Source of the DNA: an uncultured Cellvibrio sp.
Lineage (GTDB): Bacteria; Pseudomonadota; Gammaproteobacteria; Pseudomonadales; Cellvibrionaceae
Direction of reading: 5' to 3'
DNA length: 64,000 nt
Assembly (NCBI GenBank): GCA_946480695.1
Contig: CAMLKG010000007.1
Location: 92,829 to 156,828, forward strand
Numbering within the stretch: the first letter of the stretch is position 1; each line of letters begins with the position of its first letter. Shown here piece after piece: positions 9,103 through 18,881 of this stretch. A program made the position numbers and the translations under genes. The notes under the pieces are model-generated. The model searched no databases. It had not been told where the DNA came from and saw nothing but the letters and a program-made list of their open reading frames with translations.

Positions 9103-9131
9103 ACTCTAAATCAATTCCTGTCAACTCTCAA
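9103..9131 (-). promoter_or_regulatory. Sigma-70-like promoter, candidate
   Basis: On the - strand TTGAGA (9131-9126) is followed after exactly 17 bases by TAGAGT (9108-9103). It lies just beyond the slt terminator and about 150 bases before the hairpin at 8928-8950. The match is moderate. Confidence 0.3.
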
Positions 9132-9160
9132 TGCTTTTTTCAGTTAATCGTGGAATTTAA

Positions 9161-9189
9161 TTAAAAAAATGCCAGCATTTGCTGGCATT
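9161..9189 (-). terminator. Intrinsic terminator of slt
   Basis: AATGCCAGCA pairs with TGCTGGCATT around a 2-base loop (9168-9189). On the - strand it is followed directly by a run of T, about 20 bases after the slt stop codon. This is a textbook rho-independent terminator. Confidence 0.88.
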
Positions 9190-9209
9190 AAGTGCAATGG
9201 GTTACTTTA

Positions 9210-11207
9210 CTATAACTGGCGATTAGCTTCCGCAGCCGTTACAAAACTCGTCTCCTGTCCCAATCGATACGCATAAATTACCGAAAAAGAAAGCACATTT
9301 TGCACATAACCGCGTGTTTCCTTGTAGGGGATAGTTTCAATCCATACATCATAAGGCAATTGCGCATTGGGTTCCTTGTTCAACCATTTTTTGACACGGG
9401 ATGGCCCGGCATTGTACGCGGCAGCGGCAAGAATACGATTGCCTTCGAACACATCCAGCAGATGATTCAAATAGCGACTCCCCAAGGCAATATTTTTTTC
9501 AGGGGTAATCAAATCATTCGGTGAAAACCTCAGTCCGTTTTTCTCTGCCGTTTGTTTTGCCGTCGTTGGCAACAATTGCATTAGGCCCACAGCACCAGCC
9601 GGTGATTTCGCATCATGCATAAATGCGCTTTCCTGGCGGGTAACCGCGAAAATAAATAACGGATTTACTGCGGTTTGTTTAGCGGCCCTGGTCACCTGGT
9701 CTTTATAAACGATTGGGAAGCGCACTTGTAATTCATCCCAGGATTGGGCTTCCGCCATCAGTTGAATCCCGTTGCGATACCAACCCCACTTTTCCGCCAG
9801 CCGGCCCGCAATAATCATTTGCTCCATCGGCATACGGCGTGCGCTGTGGAAATATTCGCGATTGGCGGCCGCCAACTCGCCGCGCATAAAAAATTCGCGT
9901 GCACGTTGCATCCCCTGGGAGTTTTCCACTGCGCGAACTTGTTCCTCGGTCACGGCGAGTGGCCTGTCCAATAAATGATAGGTCCCGCCGGTTTTATCCG
10001 CGGCTAGAAACCCATAAAAGCTGCGCGCGGGTGCAATACTTTGATAGATCGACATCGGTGTTTCGCCGTTGATTTCCTTAATATCCAATTGTTCCATGGT
10101 ACGCGCTTGCCAATAACGCCAGCGTTCGGAATTACGTGCATCATCCGGCAAGCGGGAAATCCATTCATTGACACGCTCCCAATCCTGCTTGCGCAGGGAT
10201 TCGCGCAACAGCCATTCGAGTAAATCTGCCCTGGTCAGGTTAGGCGTGGAGGCGACAAGTTTTGCTGCATCCGCTTCGCGATCCTGGTATAGCAAACGCA
10301 GGGCGATGTGATATTTAATATTAGTTCTGTCCTCATCACTGAATAATTGCTGGGCGTCATATTGATGCCACAATGTTAATGCTTCCTTTGCATTCGCCAG
10401 TGCCAATTTTTCCAAACCATGCAAAATGACAGATTTCATTTGGACAGATTGTTTTGAAAACCTGGAGGTTTGCTTTAGCAGGCGGGGATTGGCGTCTACC
10501 TGCTGCATTAGTAATGCTGTTGGTCGGATAGCAACAGGCAAAAGGTTGCCCAGGTAACTCGCCATACTTTTATTGCCCGCCTTTAGTGCTTTTTGATGGC
10601 GCTCCCAAATTAATTCAGGGGCCATCAACCCCGCTTTTCTCCATTCCGCAAACACGGGATCACAGGCTGTGGATTGGGCCTTATCAATATTCCACAGGGC
10701 GGCAACTTCATTTAATGCCGCCTTATCGCCTGTCGCCAGGCGGGCGCGCGCCTGCAAACACGCCAGTTCCGGATCGGTCAGGCGCTTATCGTAAAATTGC
10801 AAATAATCACTCCAGCGTTCACGTTGCGCCAGGGTGCGCAACCAGCGATGGGTCAGTCGTTCCGACAAATAGGAATCCGGATAACGTTTAAAAAATGCTT
10901 GCACATCACTTTTGGGCAAGCTGGGCAAACGGTTGGTCAACTCCTGGTATTCCAGATAAGGCAACAGCGGATAATCCTGGAGTTGCTTTATTAATCGATG
11001 ATACTCGCCCATATTTTTTGCGCTCAAGGCCTTTTGGGCCTGCGCATATTGTTGCCGCTCTTGTGGGCGAGGGTCGGCTTTTACCGGCGCAACCCTGGAA
11101 ACAGATTTGGCAGCGGAATTGGCAACCGCTGCAGAAACCAGGGTCATACTGCCGACGAATACGCTGGCACTAATTGCGACCGGCCAAAGTATTTTGGAAA
11201 ACCTCAT
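9210..11207 (-). CDS. slt: Soluble lytic murein transglycosylase (Slt70 type)
   Basis: This 665-residue periplasmic enzyme cleaves the MurNAc-GlcNAc bond of peptidoglycan and releases 1,6-anhydromuropeptides. The N-terminus MRFSKILWPVAISASVFVG is a Sec signal peptide. The long helical superhelical region (about 50-480) is typical of Slt70. The catalytic domain is C-terminal: VTRQESAF with catalytic Glu526, then GAVGLMQLLP, AAAAYNAGP and IPYKETRGYVQNV, all family hallmarks. The length matches E. coli Slt70 (about 645). It has its own terminator and is divergent from uup, with which it is also neighbour in Pseudomonas. Confidence 0.95.
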   Translation of the reverse strand: MRFSKILWPVAISASVFVGSMTLVSAAVANSAAKSVSRVAPVKADPRPQERQQYAQAQKALSAKNMGEYHRLIKQLQDYPLLPYLEYQELTNRLPSLPKSDVQAFFKRYPDSYLSERLTHRWLRTLAQRERWSDYLQFYDKRLTDPELACLQARARLATGDKAALNEVAALWNIDKAQSTACDPVFAEWRKAGLMAPELIWERHQKALKAGNKSMASYLGNLLPVAIRPTALLMQQVDANPRLLKQTSRFSKQSVQMKSVILHGLEKLALANAKEALTLWHQYDAQQLFSDEDRTNIKYHIALRLLYQDREADAAKLVASTPNLTRADLLEWLLRESLRKQDWERVNEWISRLPDDARNSERWRYWQARTMEQLDIKEINGETPMSIYQSIAPARSFYGFLAADKTGGTYHLLDRPLAVTEEQVRAVENSQGMQRAREFFMRGELAAANREYFHSARRMPMEQMIIAGRLAEKWGWYRNGIQLMAEAQSWDELQVRFPIVYKDQVTRAAKQTAVNPLFIFAVTRQESAFMHDAKSPAGAVGLMQLLPTTAKQTAEKNGLRFSPNDLITPEKNIALGSRYLNHLLDVFEGNRILAAAAYNAGPSRVKKWLNKEPNAQLPYDVWIETIPYKETRGYVQNVLSFSVIYAYRLGQETSFVTAAEANRQL

Positions 11208-11370
11208 GGGAACCTCAAAATATTGTAAAACCTTGCGGGTTGGTTATACCTTGCGGGTGGGATATGATGCGGCGCATTTTTTGCGCACCATGTGATCACC
11301 TGAGAATACCAGCCAGGCCTGGGTTCTGCCAGTATCATTTTTGTTAGATATCTATCCGAATTATTCCTTT

Positions 11371-13272
11371 ATGTCTTTGATAAAAATTGAAAAAGCCAGC
11401 CTCAGTTACGGCCTGCAAGTATTGCTCGACGGTGTTGACCTGAGTATCGATAAGGGCCAGCGGTTGTGTTTGATCGGGCGTAACGGCGCCGGTAAATCCA
11501 GTTTATTAAAAGTTATTGCGGGCGAGGTGGATCTCGACAAGGGTGATGTAATTCGCCAGAGCGGTATTCGCATCGCGCGCCTGGAACAGGATTTACCCGA
11601 GGCGGATGACCGGCTGGTGTTTGACGCTGTTGCTGCAGGCAGCGATGGCCTGGGGCAATTGCTTACAGAATATCGCCAGCTTTCCCATGGCCTGGCTATT
11701 TCCGATTCGCAGTTGGCGCGGATGACCCAACTACAGCATGAAATAGAAGTACGCGATGGCTGGTTGTTGCAACAAAAAGTCGAAGAAATTATTTCCCGCC
11801 TGGATTTACCCGCCGAACGTTACATGCGTGAATTATCCGGCGGTTGGCGGCGGCGTGTTGCCCTTGCTCGCGCTTTAGTGCTGGAGCCCGATGTTCTTTT
11901 ACTCGACGAGCCTACGAACCACCTGGATATTGCCGCGATTGAATGGTTGGAAAAACAATTATTGGCGTTCAACGGTGCGCTTGTTTTTATCACCCATGAC
12001 CGCTCTTTGTTACAAGCGCTCGCCACCCACATTGCCGAATTGGATCGCGGGCATTTGCGTTATTGGCAGGGCGATTACACCAGCTTTTTAGTTTATCGTG
12101 AGCAAGCACTGGCTGATGAGGCGCGCCACAATGAGCTATTTGATAAAAAACTCGCCCAGGAGGAAGTCTGGATTCGCCAGGGCATTAAGGCGCGCCGCAC
12201 CCGCAACGAGGGGCGTGTACGTGCGTTAAAAGCTTTGCGGGAAGAGCGAGCGCAACGTCGCGAGCTGATTGGTAAAGCCAATTTCAATTTGGGCAGCAGC
12301 GGCGACTCGGGCAAATTAGTCGCAGAGCTTGTCGATGTATCCTATGCGTGGGGCAATAAACACATTATTAAACAATTTTCGACCCGCATAATGCGCGGTG
12401 ACCGCATAGGATTGGTCGGTGCAAACGGAGCGGGGAAAAGTACCCTGTTGAAATTAATTCTCGGTGAGCTGCAACCACAATCGGGGAAAGTAAAGCTGGG
12501 CACTAATTTGCAAATTGCTTATTTCGATCAACTTCGCGATCAACTCGATCTGGACAAAAATGCGGTCGATAATATTGCCGAAGGCCGGGAAGTGATCGAA
12601 ATAAATGGGAAATCCAAACATATTTTTTCCTATCTCAGTGATTTCCTGTTTAGCGGTGAGCGCGCGCGAACGCCATTGCGAGCCTTGTCGGGTGGAGAGC
12701 GAAACCGCGTTTTGCTGGCAAAGCTCTTTAGTAAGGCGGCAAACCTGTTAGTGTTGGATGAGCCGACCAATGACCTGGATGTGGAAACCCTTGAATTACT
12801 GGAGGAAATCCTGATCGATTATCCCGGTACTATTTTGCTGGTGAGCCATGATCGCGCATTCCTGAATAACATCGTTTCAAGCGTGATTGCATTTGAAGGT
12901 CGTGGAAACGTGCTCGAGTATGTGGGTGGTTACGATGACTGGATTCGCCAGGGCGGCAAATGGACACAAGCGGATGAATTACCGCAGCCGGCGGCAAGCG
13001 CAACTGCCACCATAGCCACCAATGTTAAAGCGCCGGCGAAATCCAAAAAATTAAGTTATAAATTTCAGAAAGAATTTGACGAATTACCGCAAAAAATCGA
13101 AGCCATCGAGCGTGAGTTGGAGGTGCTGAACAGTGAAATGGCTGGCGCAGATTTTTATTTACAACCGGCGGCGACCGTCGAAAAAAAATTACAACAATTG
13201 GCCCGGCTACAACAACAATTGGACAATTGCTTTGAGCGCTGGGCCGAGTTGGAAGACATGCAACAGGAATAG
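11371..13272 (+). CDS. uup: ABC-F ATPase Uup
   Basis: This is a duplicated ABC ATPase without membrane domains. Domain 1 has GRNGAGKSS, LSGGWRRR and LLLDEPTNHLD; domain 2 has GANGAGKST, LSGGERNR and LVLDEPTNDLD. The C-terminal 80 residues form a charged coiled coil (KLSYKFQKEFDELPQKIEAI...), the DNA-binding tail that separates Uup from EttA and YheS. ABC-F proteins act on ribosomes, and Uup is linked to precise excision of transposons and to ribosome assembly. I start at the ATG at 11371 (MSLIKIEKASLSYG), which matches family N-termini; an upstream in-frame TTG at 11341 is rejected. Confidence 0.93.
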   Translation: MSLIKIEKASLSYGLQVLLDGVDLSIDKGQRLCLIGRNGAGKSSLLKVIAGEVDLDKGDVIRQSGIRIARLEQDLPEADDRLVFDAVAAGSDGLGQLLTEYRQLSHGLAISDSQLARMTQLQHEIEVRDGWLLQQKVEEIISRLDLPAERYMRELSGGWRRRVALARALVLEPDVLLLDEPTNHLDIAAIEWLEKQLLAFNGALVFITHDRSLLQALATHIAELDRGHLRYWQGDYTSFLVYREQALADEARHNELFDKKLAQEEVWIRQGIKARRTRNEGRVRALKALREERAQRRELIGKANFNLGSSGDSGKLVAELVDVSYAWGNKHIIKQFSTRIMRGDRIGLVGANGAGKSTLLKLILGELQPQSGKVKLGTNLQIAYFDQLRDQLDLDKNAVDNIAEGREVIEINGKSKHIFSYLSDFLFSGERARTPLRALSGGERNRVLLAKLFSKAANLLVLDEPTNDLDVETLELLEEILIDYPGTILLVSHDRAFLNNIVSSVIAFEGRGNVLEYVGGYDDWIRQGGKWTQADELPQPAASATATIATNVKAPAKSKKLSYKFQKEFDELPQKIEAIERELEVLNSEMAGADFYLQPAATVEKKLQQLARLQQQLDNCFERWAELEDMQQE

Positions 13273-13289
13273 GGCCGGCGGATTGTAGG

Positions 13290-13748
13290 TTATCCGGCAT
13301 CCGTCTGTTTTTTTACCAGCACAGCAAGCACATCGCAAGTTGCCCCATGCAGCACGCTATTCGAAGTAGACCCCAGCAACAAGGCAAACCCCTTGCGGCC
13401 ATGGCTACCCACCACAATTAAATCGGCTCCTTCCTGTTGTGCCAGGTAATGGAGTTCAGCGGCGGGTTGGCCGACCAATACATGTTGCTGGTAGATAGGG
13501 TAATCAGTGGCCTTTGCAAGTTGTGCAAGGTCCGCGCTGGCTTTTTGTACTTGTTGTTCCTGCACACCACTGAGGTCCACTGGCATATCGCCTCCATAGG
13601 CAAATGCTATAGGCTCAAGCACATGAGCCAAGGTGAGCCTGGCGTTGCAGGCGCGGGCTATCCCGGCCGCGCGGTGAATAACTGCTGGGCAATCCTCGGA
13701 TAAGTCCAGGCCCACAATAATATGGCTATAACTGACGGCGCTGCTCAT
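13290..13748 (-). CDS. Universal stress protein (UspA family)
   Basis: A cytoplasmic alpha/beta protein of about 152 residues. The N-terminus SHIIVGLDLSED provides the first strand and nucleotide-contact Asp. The C-terminal VVGSHGRKGFALLLGSTSN fits the ATP-binding pattern G-x2-G-x9-G-S. I start at the ATG at 13748 (MSSAVSY), 6 bases after AGGTG; an earlier GTG at 13757 lies inside that Shine-Dalgarno and the ATG at 13751 is too close. It is convergent with uup (17 bp between stops), and a Usp gene also sits near uup in Pseudomonas. Confidence 0.9.
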   Translation of the reverse strand: MSSAVSYSHIIVGLDLSEDCPAVIHRAAGIARACNARLTLAHVLEPIAFAYGGDMPVDLSGVQEQQVQKASADLAQLAKATDYPIYQQHVLVGQPAAELHYLAQQEGADLIVVGSHGRKGFALLLGSTSNSVLHGATCDVLAVLVKKQTDAG

Positions 13749-13831
13749 CATTTTCACCTCGCTGGGTAGGAGTTTAAGATCTATGGTTAATCTAATCCCG
13801 GTTCTTCTTTTATAAGCATATAAGGCTTTTC

Positions 13832-14329
13832 ATGGATATCTGGTTTTTTATTATATTACTGCTGGCGATCGGGTTGGTCGTCGGACCGATTTCAATGTTA
13901 CGGCCGAAACCGGCCCAGCGGCGTAAGGAAGCCCTGCGAATGCATGCTGCCAGGGCGGGGTTTCGCTTTGGCATGCGTATTCCCCCAAAATTGAAAACAG
14001 CCATAGACGAGCCGGTCGCATTACCCGTTTATTATTTGGCGCCCACTGTAAAAATGCAGGCTATGCCCACCTGGATATTAATCCGGACGGATTACGAGCA
14101 TGACGGTAATTTTTATCGCGATTGGGATTGGCATGGTGCACAAAGGCCTTCATCGGAGGTCTGCAATATCTTGCGAACTTACCTGCCAGATTTGCCACCG
14201 TCCGTTGCGGTTATTAGCCAGGGTGAGGCCGGCACCTGTGTTTACTGGAATGAACACGAAGGACCCGAATTACTCGATATGCTGTTAACCATGCTGAAAG
14301 AACTGCAAGCTATGGCGGACAACTACTAA
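13832..14329 (+). CDS. Membrane-anchored hypothetical protein
   Basis: 165 residues. One N-terminal transmembrane helix (FFIILLLAIGLVVGPISML) is followed by a positively charged segment and a soluble domain. That domain contains YHDGNFYRDWDWHG-like aromatic residues and ends in a leucine-rich helix (LLDMLLTMLKELQAMADNY). AAGG lies 6 bases before the ATG. Its stop overlaps the stop of the convergent neighbour by 4 bases. Similar uncharacterised proteins occur near uup/topA in pseudomonads, to my recollection. I do not assign a function. Confidence 0.75.
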   Translation: MDIWFFIILLLAIGLVVGPISMLRPKPAQRRKEALRMHAARAGFRFGMRIPPKLKTAIDEPVALPVYYLAPTVKMQAMPTWILIRTDYEHDGNFYRDWDWHGAQRPSSEVCNILRTYLPDLPPSVAVISQGEAGTCVYWNEHEGPELLDMLLTMLKELQAMADNY

Positions 14330-15039
14330 TGGAGTTTCAAGGCCAGGGATGCCGGCTCCCGCAATTCACGACTTAAGCTAACTCGGTCACCATCGACCAT
14401 TTCACCAAGCTCCTTGATCATTTTGAGGCGACGCGGATCCTGGTGCATGGACTCCATCAATAACTGTTGGGCCTTGCGAAAAAAAGCCTGCGCTGAAAAC
14501 CGATCGCTGATTCCCATGGATTTTTCCCCCTGCGCAATATAGGACATCACTGACACCATCAAATATGCCCAACGCAGCTCAGTTAGATAGGCCTCCAGCT
14601 CCACCTCATTAATAACCCCTCGCGCCGCCAGATGGGTCACCAGATGCATGGCTTCATTCAGGTGCAATTGGGTCTTGGCTATTTGGGCATCGCTTTCCCG
14701 TTGATAACTAACCGGGGGTCGATTTTGTGGATTAAGCATTTCTTCAGAGTGCATTTCGCTTTTGCGGATAGCGGCCTCGATGTGTTCAGGGTTTTTGTCT
14801 TCGAGTTCCAGCATTTGTTGTTGCAAGGCAGTGATCATGTCATTTATGTGCTTGATGATCATCCGGTTGGGGATGGTTTGTTCAAGGCATGACACAACTT
14901 CGCCCAATTCCTCTGCCTGGATCCGCAGGCGGCGTTGCTGCAAACGCCGTTCGCGCTGGCGTTGCTGGATACGGTTGATCACACTTACCGCTAAAAGTGT
15001 TACCACCATCAAAAAAACAAGAACAGCAATCAGGGTCAT
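14326..15039 (-). CDS. Membrane-anchored coiled-coil hypothetical protein
   Basis: 237 residues. An N-terminal transmembrane helix (LIAVLVFLMVVTLLAVSVI) runs straight into a highly basic coiled coil (RIQQRQRERRLQQRRLRIQ, then DMITALQQQMLELEDKNPEH). The C-terminal half (about 120-237) is helical with HLVTHLAARGVINEVELEAYL and FFRKAQQLLMES. The tail is probably cytoplasmic. No Shine-Dalgarno is clear before the ATG. It is divergent from topA. It is clearly a real gene by length and composition, but I do not recognise the family. Confidence 0.7.
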   Translation of the reverse strand: MTLIAVLVFLMVVTLLAVSVINRIQQRQRERRLQQRRLRIQAEELGEVVSCLEQTIPNRMIIKHINDMITALQQQMLELEDKNPEHIEAAIRKSEMHSEEMLNPQNRPPVSYQRESDAQIAKTQLHLNEAMHLVTHLAARGVINEVELEAYLTELRWAYLMVSVMSYIAQGEKSMGISDRFSAQAFFRKAQQLLMESMHQDPRRLKMIKELGEMVDGDRVSLSRELREPASLALKLH

Positions 15040-15225
15040 GCTTAATTTATAAACCTTGGTATTTAGTGCCGGGTTATGGGTTGGGTGTGCAAGCTGGCTT
15101 AAACTTAAAAAACATTATAAATCAATTGATTATGTGTAACTCTTAAAGCTGCTTAAAGTATTTTATAAGGTCCGGTTTTACAGCAACGCCTGGGTTCAAC
15201 TATAAGTTTCCCTGAAAATAATCGC

Positions 15226-15254
15226 TTGACCCCTCTGGGTTCAGGTCTTATATA
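15226..15254 (+). promoter_or_regulatory. Sigma-70 promoter of topA
   Basis: TTGACC (15226-15231), a 17-base spacer and TATATA (15249-15254) make a strong sigma-70 match 110 bases before the topA ATG. It lies in the 324-bp region between the divergent coiled-coil gene and topA, where I see no other gene. Supercoiling control of topA is known in E. coli and could apply here, but the sequence does not show it. Confidence 0.65.
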
Positions 15255-15363
15255 TGCGCACCTTCAAACGCTAGTTTAGCCTTTCAGATGGCTCTGCAAT
15301 ATTTATTTGGCATATTTTTCAACTTTCACAGCCTTCCTTTATATAGAGATATTTTTAACCACC

Positions 15364-17985
15364 ATGGGCAAATCTTTAGTAATCGTAGAGTCGCCTGCCA
15401 AGGCAAAAACTATTAACAAATACCTGGGTAACGATTTTGTCGTTAAATCCAGTATTGGCCATATCCGCGACTTACCAACCAGTGGTGGTGCAAAGCCTGT
15501 TGATGCAAAAGAGCGCGCCAAGCAAGCGGCCGCAACCAGAAAAATGTCAGCGGAAGAAAAGGCGCGTTACCAGGCACAAAAAAGTAAAAGCCAATTAATT
15601 AATCGGATGGGAATAGACCCCGAAAACAACTGGGAAGCACACTACGAAATTCTGCCCGGAAAAGAAAAAGTCGTCGAGGAACTCAGGAAGCTGGCGGAGA
15701 AAGCCGACACCGTCTATCTCGCAACCGACTTGGACAGGGAGGGGGAGGCCATTGCATGGCACTTGCGCGAGGCCATCGGCGGGGATGAATCACGTTATCG
15801 TCGTGTAGTGTTCAATGAAATTACCAAAACTGCCATTCAGAATGCGTTTAAAACTCCCGGCCCCATAGACCAAAATCGTGTTGATGCGCAGCAAGCGCGC
15901 CGGTTTTTGGACCGGGTTGTTGGCTACATGGTGTCGCCATTGCTGTGGGAGAAGGTTGCCCGTGGCCTGTCGGCTGGGCGCGTACAATCGGTTGCCGTGC
16001 GTCTGGTAGTGGAACGGGAACGGGAGATCCGGGCATTTGTCCCCGAGGAGTATTGGACGGTATTCGCCGATCTCCAGGCGGATAAACATCAAGCGGCGAG
16101 CTTCGAAGTCAAAAAGCGGGGCGACGAAGCTTTCAAGCCGATTAATGAAGCCCAGGCGATGGCTGCTGTTAACGCTTTGCAGGGCGCTAGTTATAAGGTG
16201 GTAAGCCGCGAGGATAAGCCTACCCAATCCAAACCATCAGCTCCGTTTATTACTTCCACGCTACAGCAAGCCGCCAGCACACGCTTGGGATTTGGCGTTA
16301 AAAAAACCATGATGATGGCCCAGCGCCTTTATGAGGCGGGTTACATCACCTATATGCGTACCGATTCCACCAACCTGAGTAAAGAAGCCGTAGATAGTTG
16401 CCGCAACTACATAGTTGAAAGCTACGGCAAACGCTATCTGCCGGAAGCACCGGTAGTATATTCCAGTAAGGAAGGGGCGCAGGAAGCTCACGAAGCTATT
16501 CGTCCATCCAATGTGGAAGTCATGCCGAATCAATTAAGCGGCATGGAGCGAGACGCCGAGCGATTATATGGCTTGATTTGGCAGCAATTTGTTGCCTGCC
16601 AGATGACACCGGCCGAATATACAAGCACGAGTGTGGTCGTAGCCGCCGGGGATTTTGAATTGCGTACCCGTGGTCGGGTCATTCGCTTTGATGGTTTCAC
16701 CAGGGTTTTGCCCCAGATAACCAAAAAAGATGAGGATGTAGTACTGCCGGAAATGAAAGTGGGGCAAGTGCTTCCGCTGATTAAGCTCAATCCGCAACAA
16801 CATTTCACCAAGCCGCCGGCTCGTTATACAGAAGCCAGCCTGGTAAAGGAATTGGAAAAGCGCGCTATCGGTCGCCCTTCGACTTATGCTGCAATTATTT
16901 CGACGATCCAGGAGCGCGGCTACGTCCGGCAGGAGAATCGCCGTTTCTATGCGGAAAAGATGGGGGACATAGTTACCGAACGGTTGATCGAGAGCTTTGA
17001 CGATTTGATGGACTACGGCTTTACAGCCAATATGGAAGATGCGCTGGATACAGTAGCCCAGGGAGGAAAAAATTGGCGCGACCTGTTGGATGAATTCTAT
17101 GCCGGGTTTAGCAGCAAGCTTGAACAGGCGTCACATGGTACAAGGGAGATGCGCGCAAATGATCCAACAGATACCGACATTTCCTGCAACCTTTGTGGCC
17201 GCCATATGCAGATTCGCACAGGCAGTACCGGGGTATTTCTGGGGTGCTCAGGCTACGCGCTGCCACCCAAGGAACGTTGTAAAAACACAATGAATCTCGT
17301 GTCAGGTGACGAAGTTATTGATGCCGAGGCAGATGAAGAAGCCGAATCTCGCCAGTTAAGATCCAAGCATCGCTGCAAGTTATGTAATTCGGCAATGGAT
17401 TCCTATTTGCTTGATGAAAACCGCAAGCTGCATATTTGTGGTAATAATCCCGACTGCCCCGGTTATGAGGTAGAGCAGGGCACGTATCGCCTGAAAGGGT
17501 ATGAAGGCCCCACTATTGAGTGCGATAAATGCGGCAGTGAAATGCAACTCAAAACCGGGCGGTTCGGTAAATATTTTGGTTGTACTAATACCGAATGCAA
17601 AAATACTCGTAAACTTTTGAAAAATGGTGAAGCTGCTCCGCCCAAAGTGGACCCGATTCCCATGCCTGAATTGCGCTGTGAAAAGGTAGATGATCACTAC
17701 GTCCTGCGCGACGGAGCCGCAGGCCTGTTCCTGGCAGCAAGCCAGTTCCCCAAAAATCGTGAAACACGCGCACCTTTGGTGGAGGAGCTGTTGCCATATA
17801 AGGATCAAATTGATTCGAAGTACCATTTTTTACTGTCCGCGCCGACCAGGGACCCGGAAGGCAACAAAGCAATTATCCGTTTTAGCCGTAAAACAAAAGA
17901 ACAGTACGTCCAGACAGAAGTTAATGGCAAAGCAACTGGTTGGAAAGCGTTTTATAGCGGTGGCAAATGGCAAGTGCAGAAATGA
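15364..17985 (+). CDS. topA: DNA topoisomerase I
   Basis: A type IA topoisomerase of 873 residues that relaxes negative supercoils through a 5'-phosphotyrosine. The N-terminal Toprim domain shows [13 protein letters not shown] and [15 protein letters not shown]. The active-site tyrosine is Y330 in [10 protein letters not shown]. The C-terminus has four-cysteine zinc-ribbon repeats: CNLCGRHM...[20 protein letters not shown]...CGNNPDC and CDKCGSEM...CTNTEC. I use the ATG at 15364 ([11 protein letters not shown]), the family start, over an in-frame TTG at 15307. The next gene encodes a DUF6586 protein, as in Pseudomonas. Confidence 0.97.
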   Translation: MGKSLVIVESPAKAKTINKYLGNDFVVKSSIGHIRDLPTSGGAKPVDAKERAKQAAATRKMSAEEKARYQAQKSKSQLINRMGIDPENNWEAHYEILPGKEKVVEELRKLAEKADTVYLATDLDREGEAIAWHLREAIGGDESRYRRVVFNEITKTAIQNAFKTPGPIDQNRVDAQQARRFLDRVVGYMVSPLLWEKVARGLSAGRVQSVAVRLVVEREREIRAFVPEEYWTVFADLQADKHQAASFEVKKRGDEAFKPINEAQAMAAVNALQGASYKVVSREDKPTQSKPSAPFITSTLQQAASTRLGFGVKKTMMMAQRLYEAGYITYMRTDSTNLSKEAVDSCRNYIVESYGKRYLPEAPVVYSSKEGAQEAHEAIRPSNVEVMPNQLSGMERDAERLYGLIWQQFVACQMTPAEYTSTSVVVAAGDFELRTRGRVIRFDGFTRVLPQITKKDEDVVLPEMKVGQVLPLIKLNPQQHFTKPPARYTEASLVKELEKRAIGRPSTYAAIISTIQERGYVRQENRRFYAEKMGDIVTERLIESFDDLMDYGFTANMEDALDTVAQGGKNWRDLLDEFYAGFSSKLEQASHGTREMRANDPTDTDISCNLCGRHMQIRTGSTGVFLGCSGYALPPKERCKNTMNLVSGDEVIDAEADEEAESRQLRSKHRCKLCNSAMDSYLLDENRKLHICGNNPDCPGYEVEQGTYRLKGYEGPTIECDKCGSEMQLKTGRFGKYFGCTNTECKNTRKLLKNGEAAPPKVDPIPMPELRCEKVDDHYVLRDGAAGLFLAASQFPKNRETRAPLVEELLPYKDQIDSKYHFLLSAPTRDPEGNKAIIRFSRKTKEQYVQTEVNGKATGWKAFYSGGKWQVQK

Positions 17986-17995
17986 CGTAACTCAG

Positions 17996-18030
17996 TCGGC
18001 TAATCCTGGCCACAGGGTCAGCCGATTTTC
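17996..18030 (+). terminator. Terminator after topA
   Basis: TCGGCT (17996-18001) pairs with AGCCGA (18020-18025), with an inner CCTG/CAGG stem, followed by TTTTCT. It starts 10 bases after the topA stop and ends before the DUF6586 gene, so it may only partly terminate. Confidence 0.6.
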
Positions 18031-18051
18031 TATCCCAGCAGCATTACAAAA

Positions 18052-18573
18052 ATGAATACCCATTTATCCCTGGTTAACCAAAAGCTCGGTTTCGCTACAG
18101 CAATTTTGGCGCAAATCAATAGCACACCAAATATCGGAAAACATAAGCTGCTGCACCAGGCATTGTGCGAATCGACACTGCTACATTTGCATAGCGTTTA
18201 TCTTTTTTATTTACGCGAATTAGCGGAAAACAACAAAGTTGACAACGCTGGATCCGTAAGTTCGTTAAAGGTATTAGTCAGCCTGTTGGATCAAATGGAA
18301 AAGCACCCATCAGAAGTTGCGGAATTGGTAAACCTCACTGAACAGCCAAGCACCTGGTTGAGTGAGTTGTTAATGCATTATATGGCGGTTTTTCAATCTC
18401 CCTTGAAGCCAAAAGAGAAAAAGGCATTTGATCCGGATAACTTTATTGCGATTGTCGATCTTTCCCGTCGCGAACCGGACCTAAAAGAACTGGATCCGGA
18501 TTTACTTGGCTATTGGATAAACGAATTTAAGATTTTAATAGTACGCCACCGGGAAACCGGGGCAGAGTATTAA
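18052..18573 (+). CDS. DUF6586 family protein
   Basis: A soluble helical protein of 173 residues with the features I recall for DUF6586: LVNQKLGFATAILAQIN near the start, then HQALCESTLLHLHSVYLFYLREL, a variable middle and IVDLSRREPDLKEL near the end. The position directly after topA is the same as in Pseudomonas (the gene before topA in PAO1 numbering). Function unknown. No clear Shine-Dalgarno precedes the ATG. In Pseudomonas lexA and sulA lie nearby; they are absent here, and a tRNA gene follows instead. Confidence 0.78.
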   Translation: MNTHLSLVNQKLGFATAILAQINSTPNIGKHKLLHQALCESTLLHLHSVYLFYLRELAENNKVDNAGSVSSLKVLVSLLDQMEKHPSEVAELVNLTEQPSTWLSELLMHYMAVFQSPLKPKEKKAFDPDNFIAIVDLSRREPDLKELDPDLLGYWINEFKILIVRHRETGAEY

Positions 18574-18588
18574 CAGCGAGATAAAAAG

Positions 18589-18617
18589 TTGAAGCCACAT
18601 AACGACTGTGGCACAAT
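18589..18617 (+). promoter_or_regulatory. Candidate promoter for tRNA-Leu
   Basis: TTGAAG (18589-18594), a 17-base spacer and CACAAT (18612-18617) lie about 120 bases before the tRNA. The match is moderate and no other good candidate is closer. Confidence 0.3.
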
Positions 18618-18734
18618 CTGCACCCTTCGCGTACCTGGCCCGCTGATTTTTATAAAAAACATTAAAAATCAAATGGTTAAAGCGCAGTAAGATTTTAGTC
18701 AACGCCTGTTTAACCATGAAACAGGCGACCTAAT

Positions 18735-18819
18735 GCGGACGTGGTGAAATTGGTAGACACACCAGGTTTAGGTTCTGGCGCCGCAAGGTGTGAGAGTTCG
18801 AGTCTCTCCGTCCGCACCA
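18735..18819 (+). tRNA. tRNA-Leu (anticodon UAG)
   Basis: An 85-nt class II tRNA with encoded CCA. The acceptor arms GCGGACG and CGTCCGC pair perfectly. The D-loop carries GGTAGACAC, and the anticodon stem CCAGG/TCTGG encloses loop TTTAGGT with anticodon TAG, which reads CUA/CUG-type leucine codons. There is a long variable arm (GCGCCGCAAGGTGT region), and the T-loop is GTTCGAGTC. The discriminator base is A, as required for leucyl-tRNA synthetase. Confidence 0.97.
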
Positions 18820-18881
18820 TATCTCCAGATGTTTTTAACATCTGATCGAATGCCAAACATTAGTTATCTCACGAGGCACAT

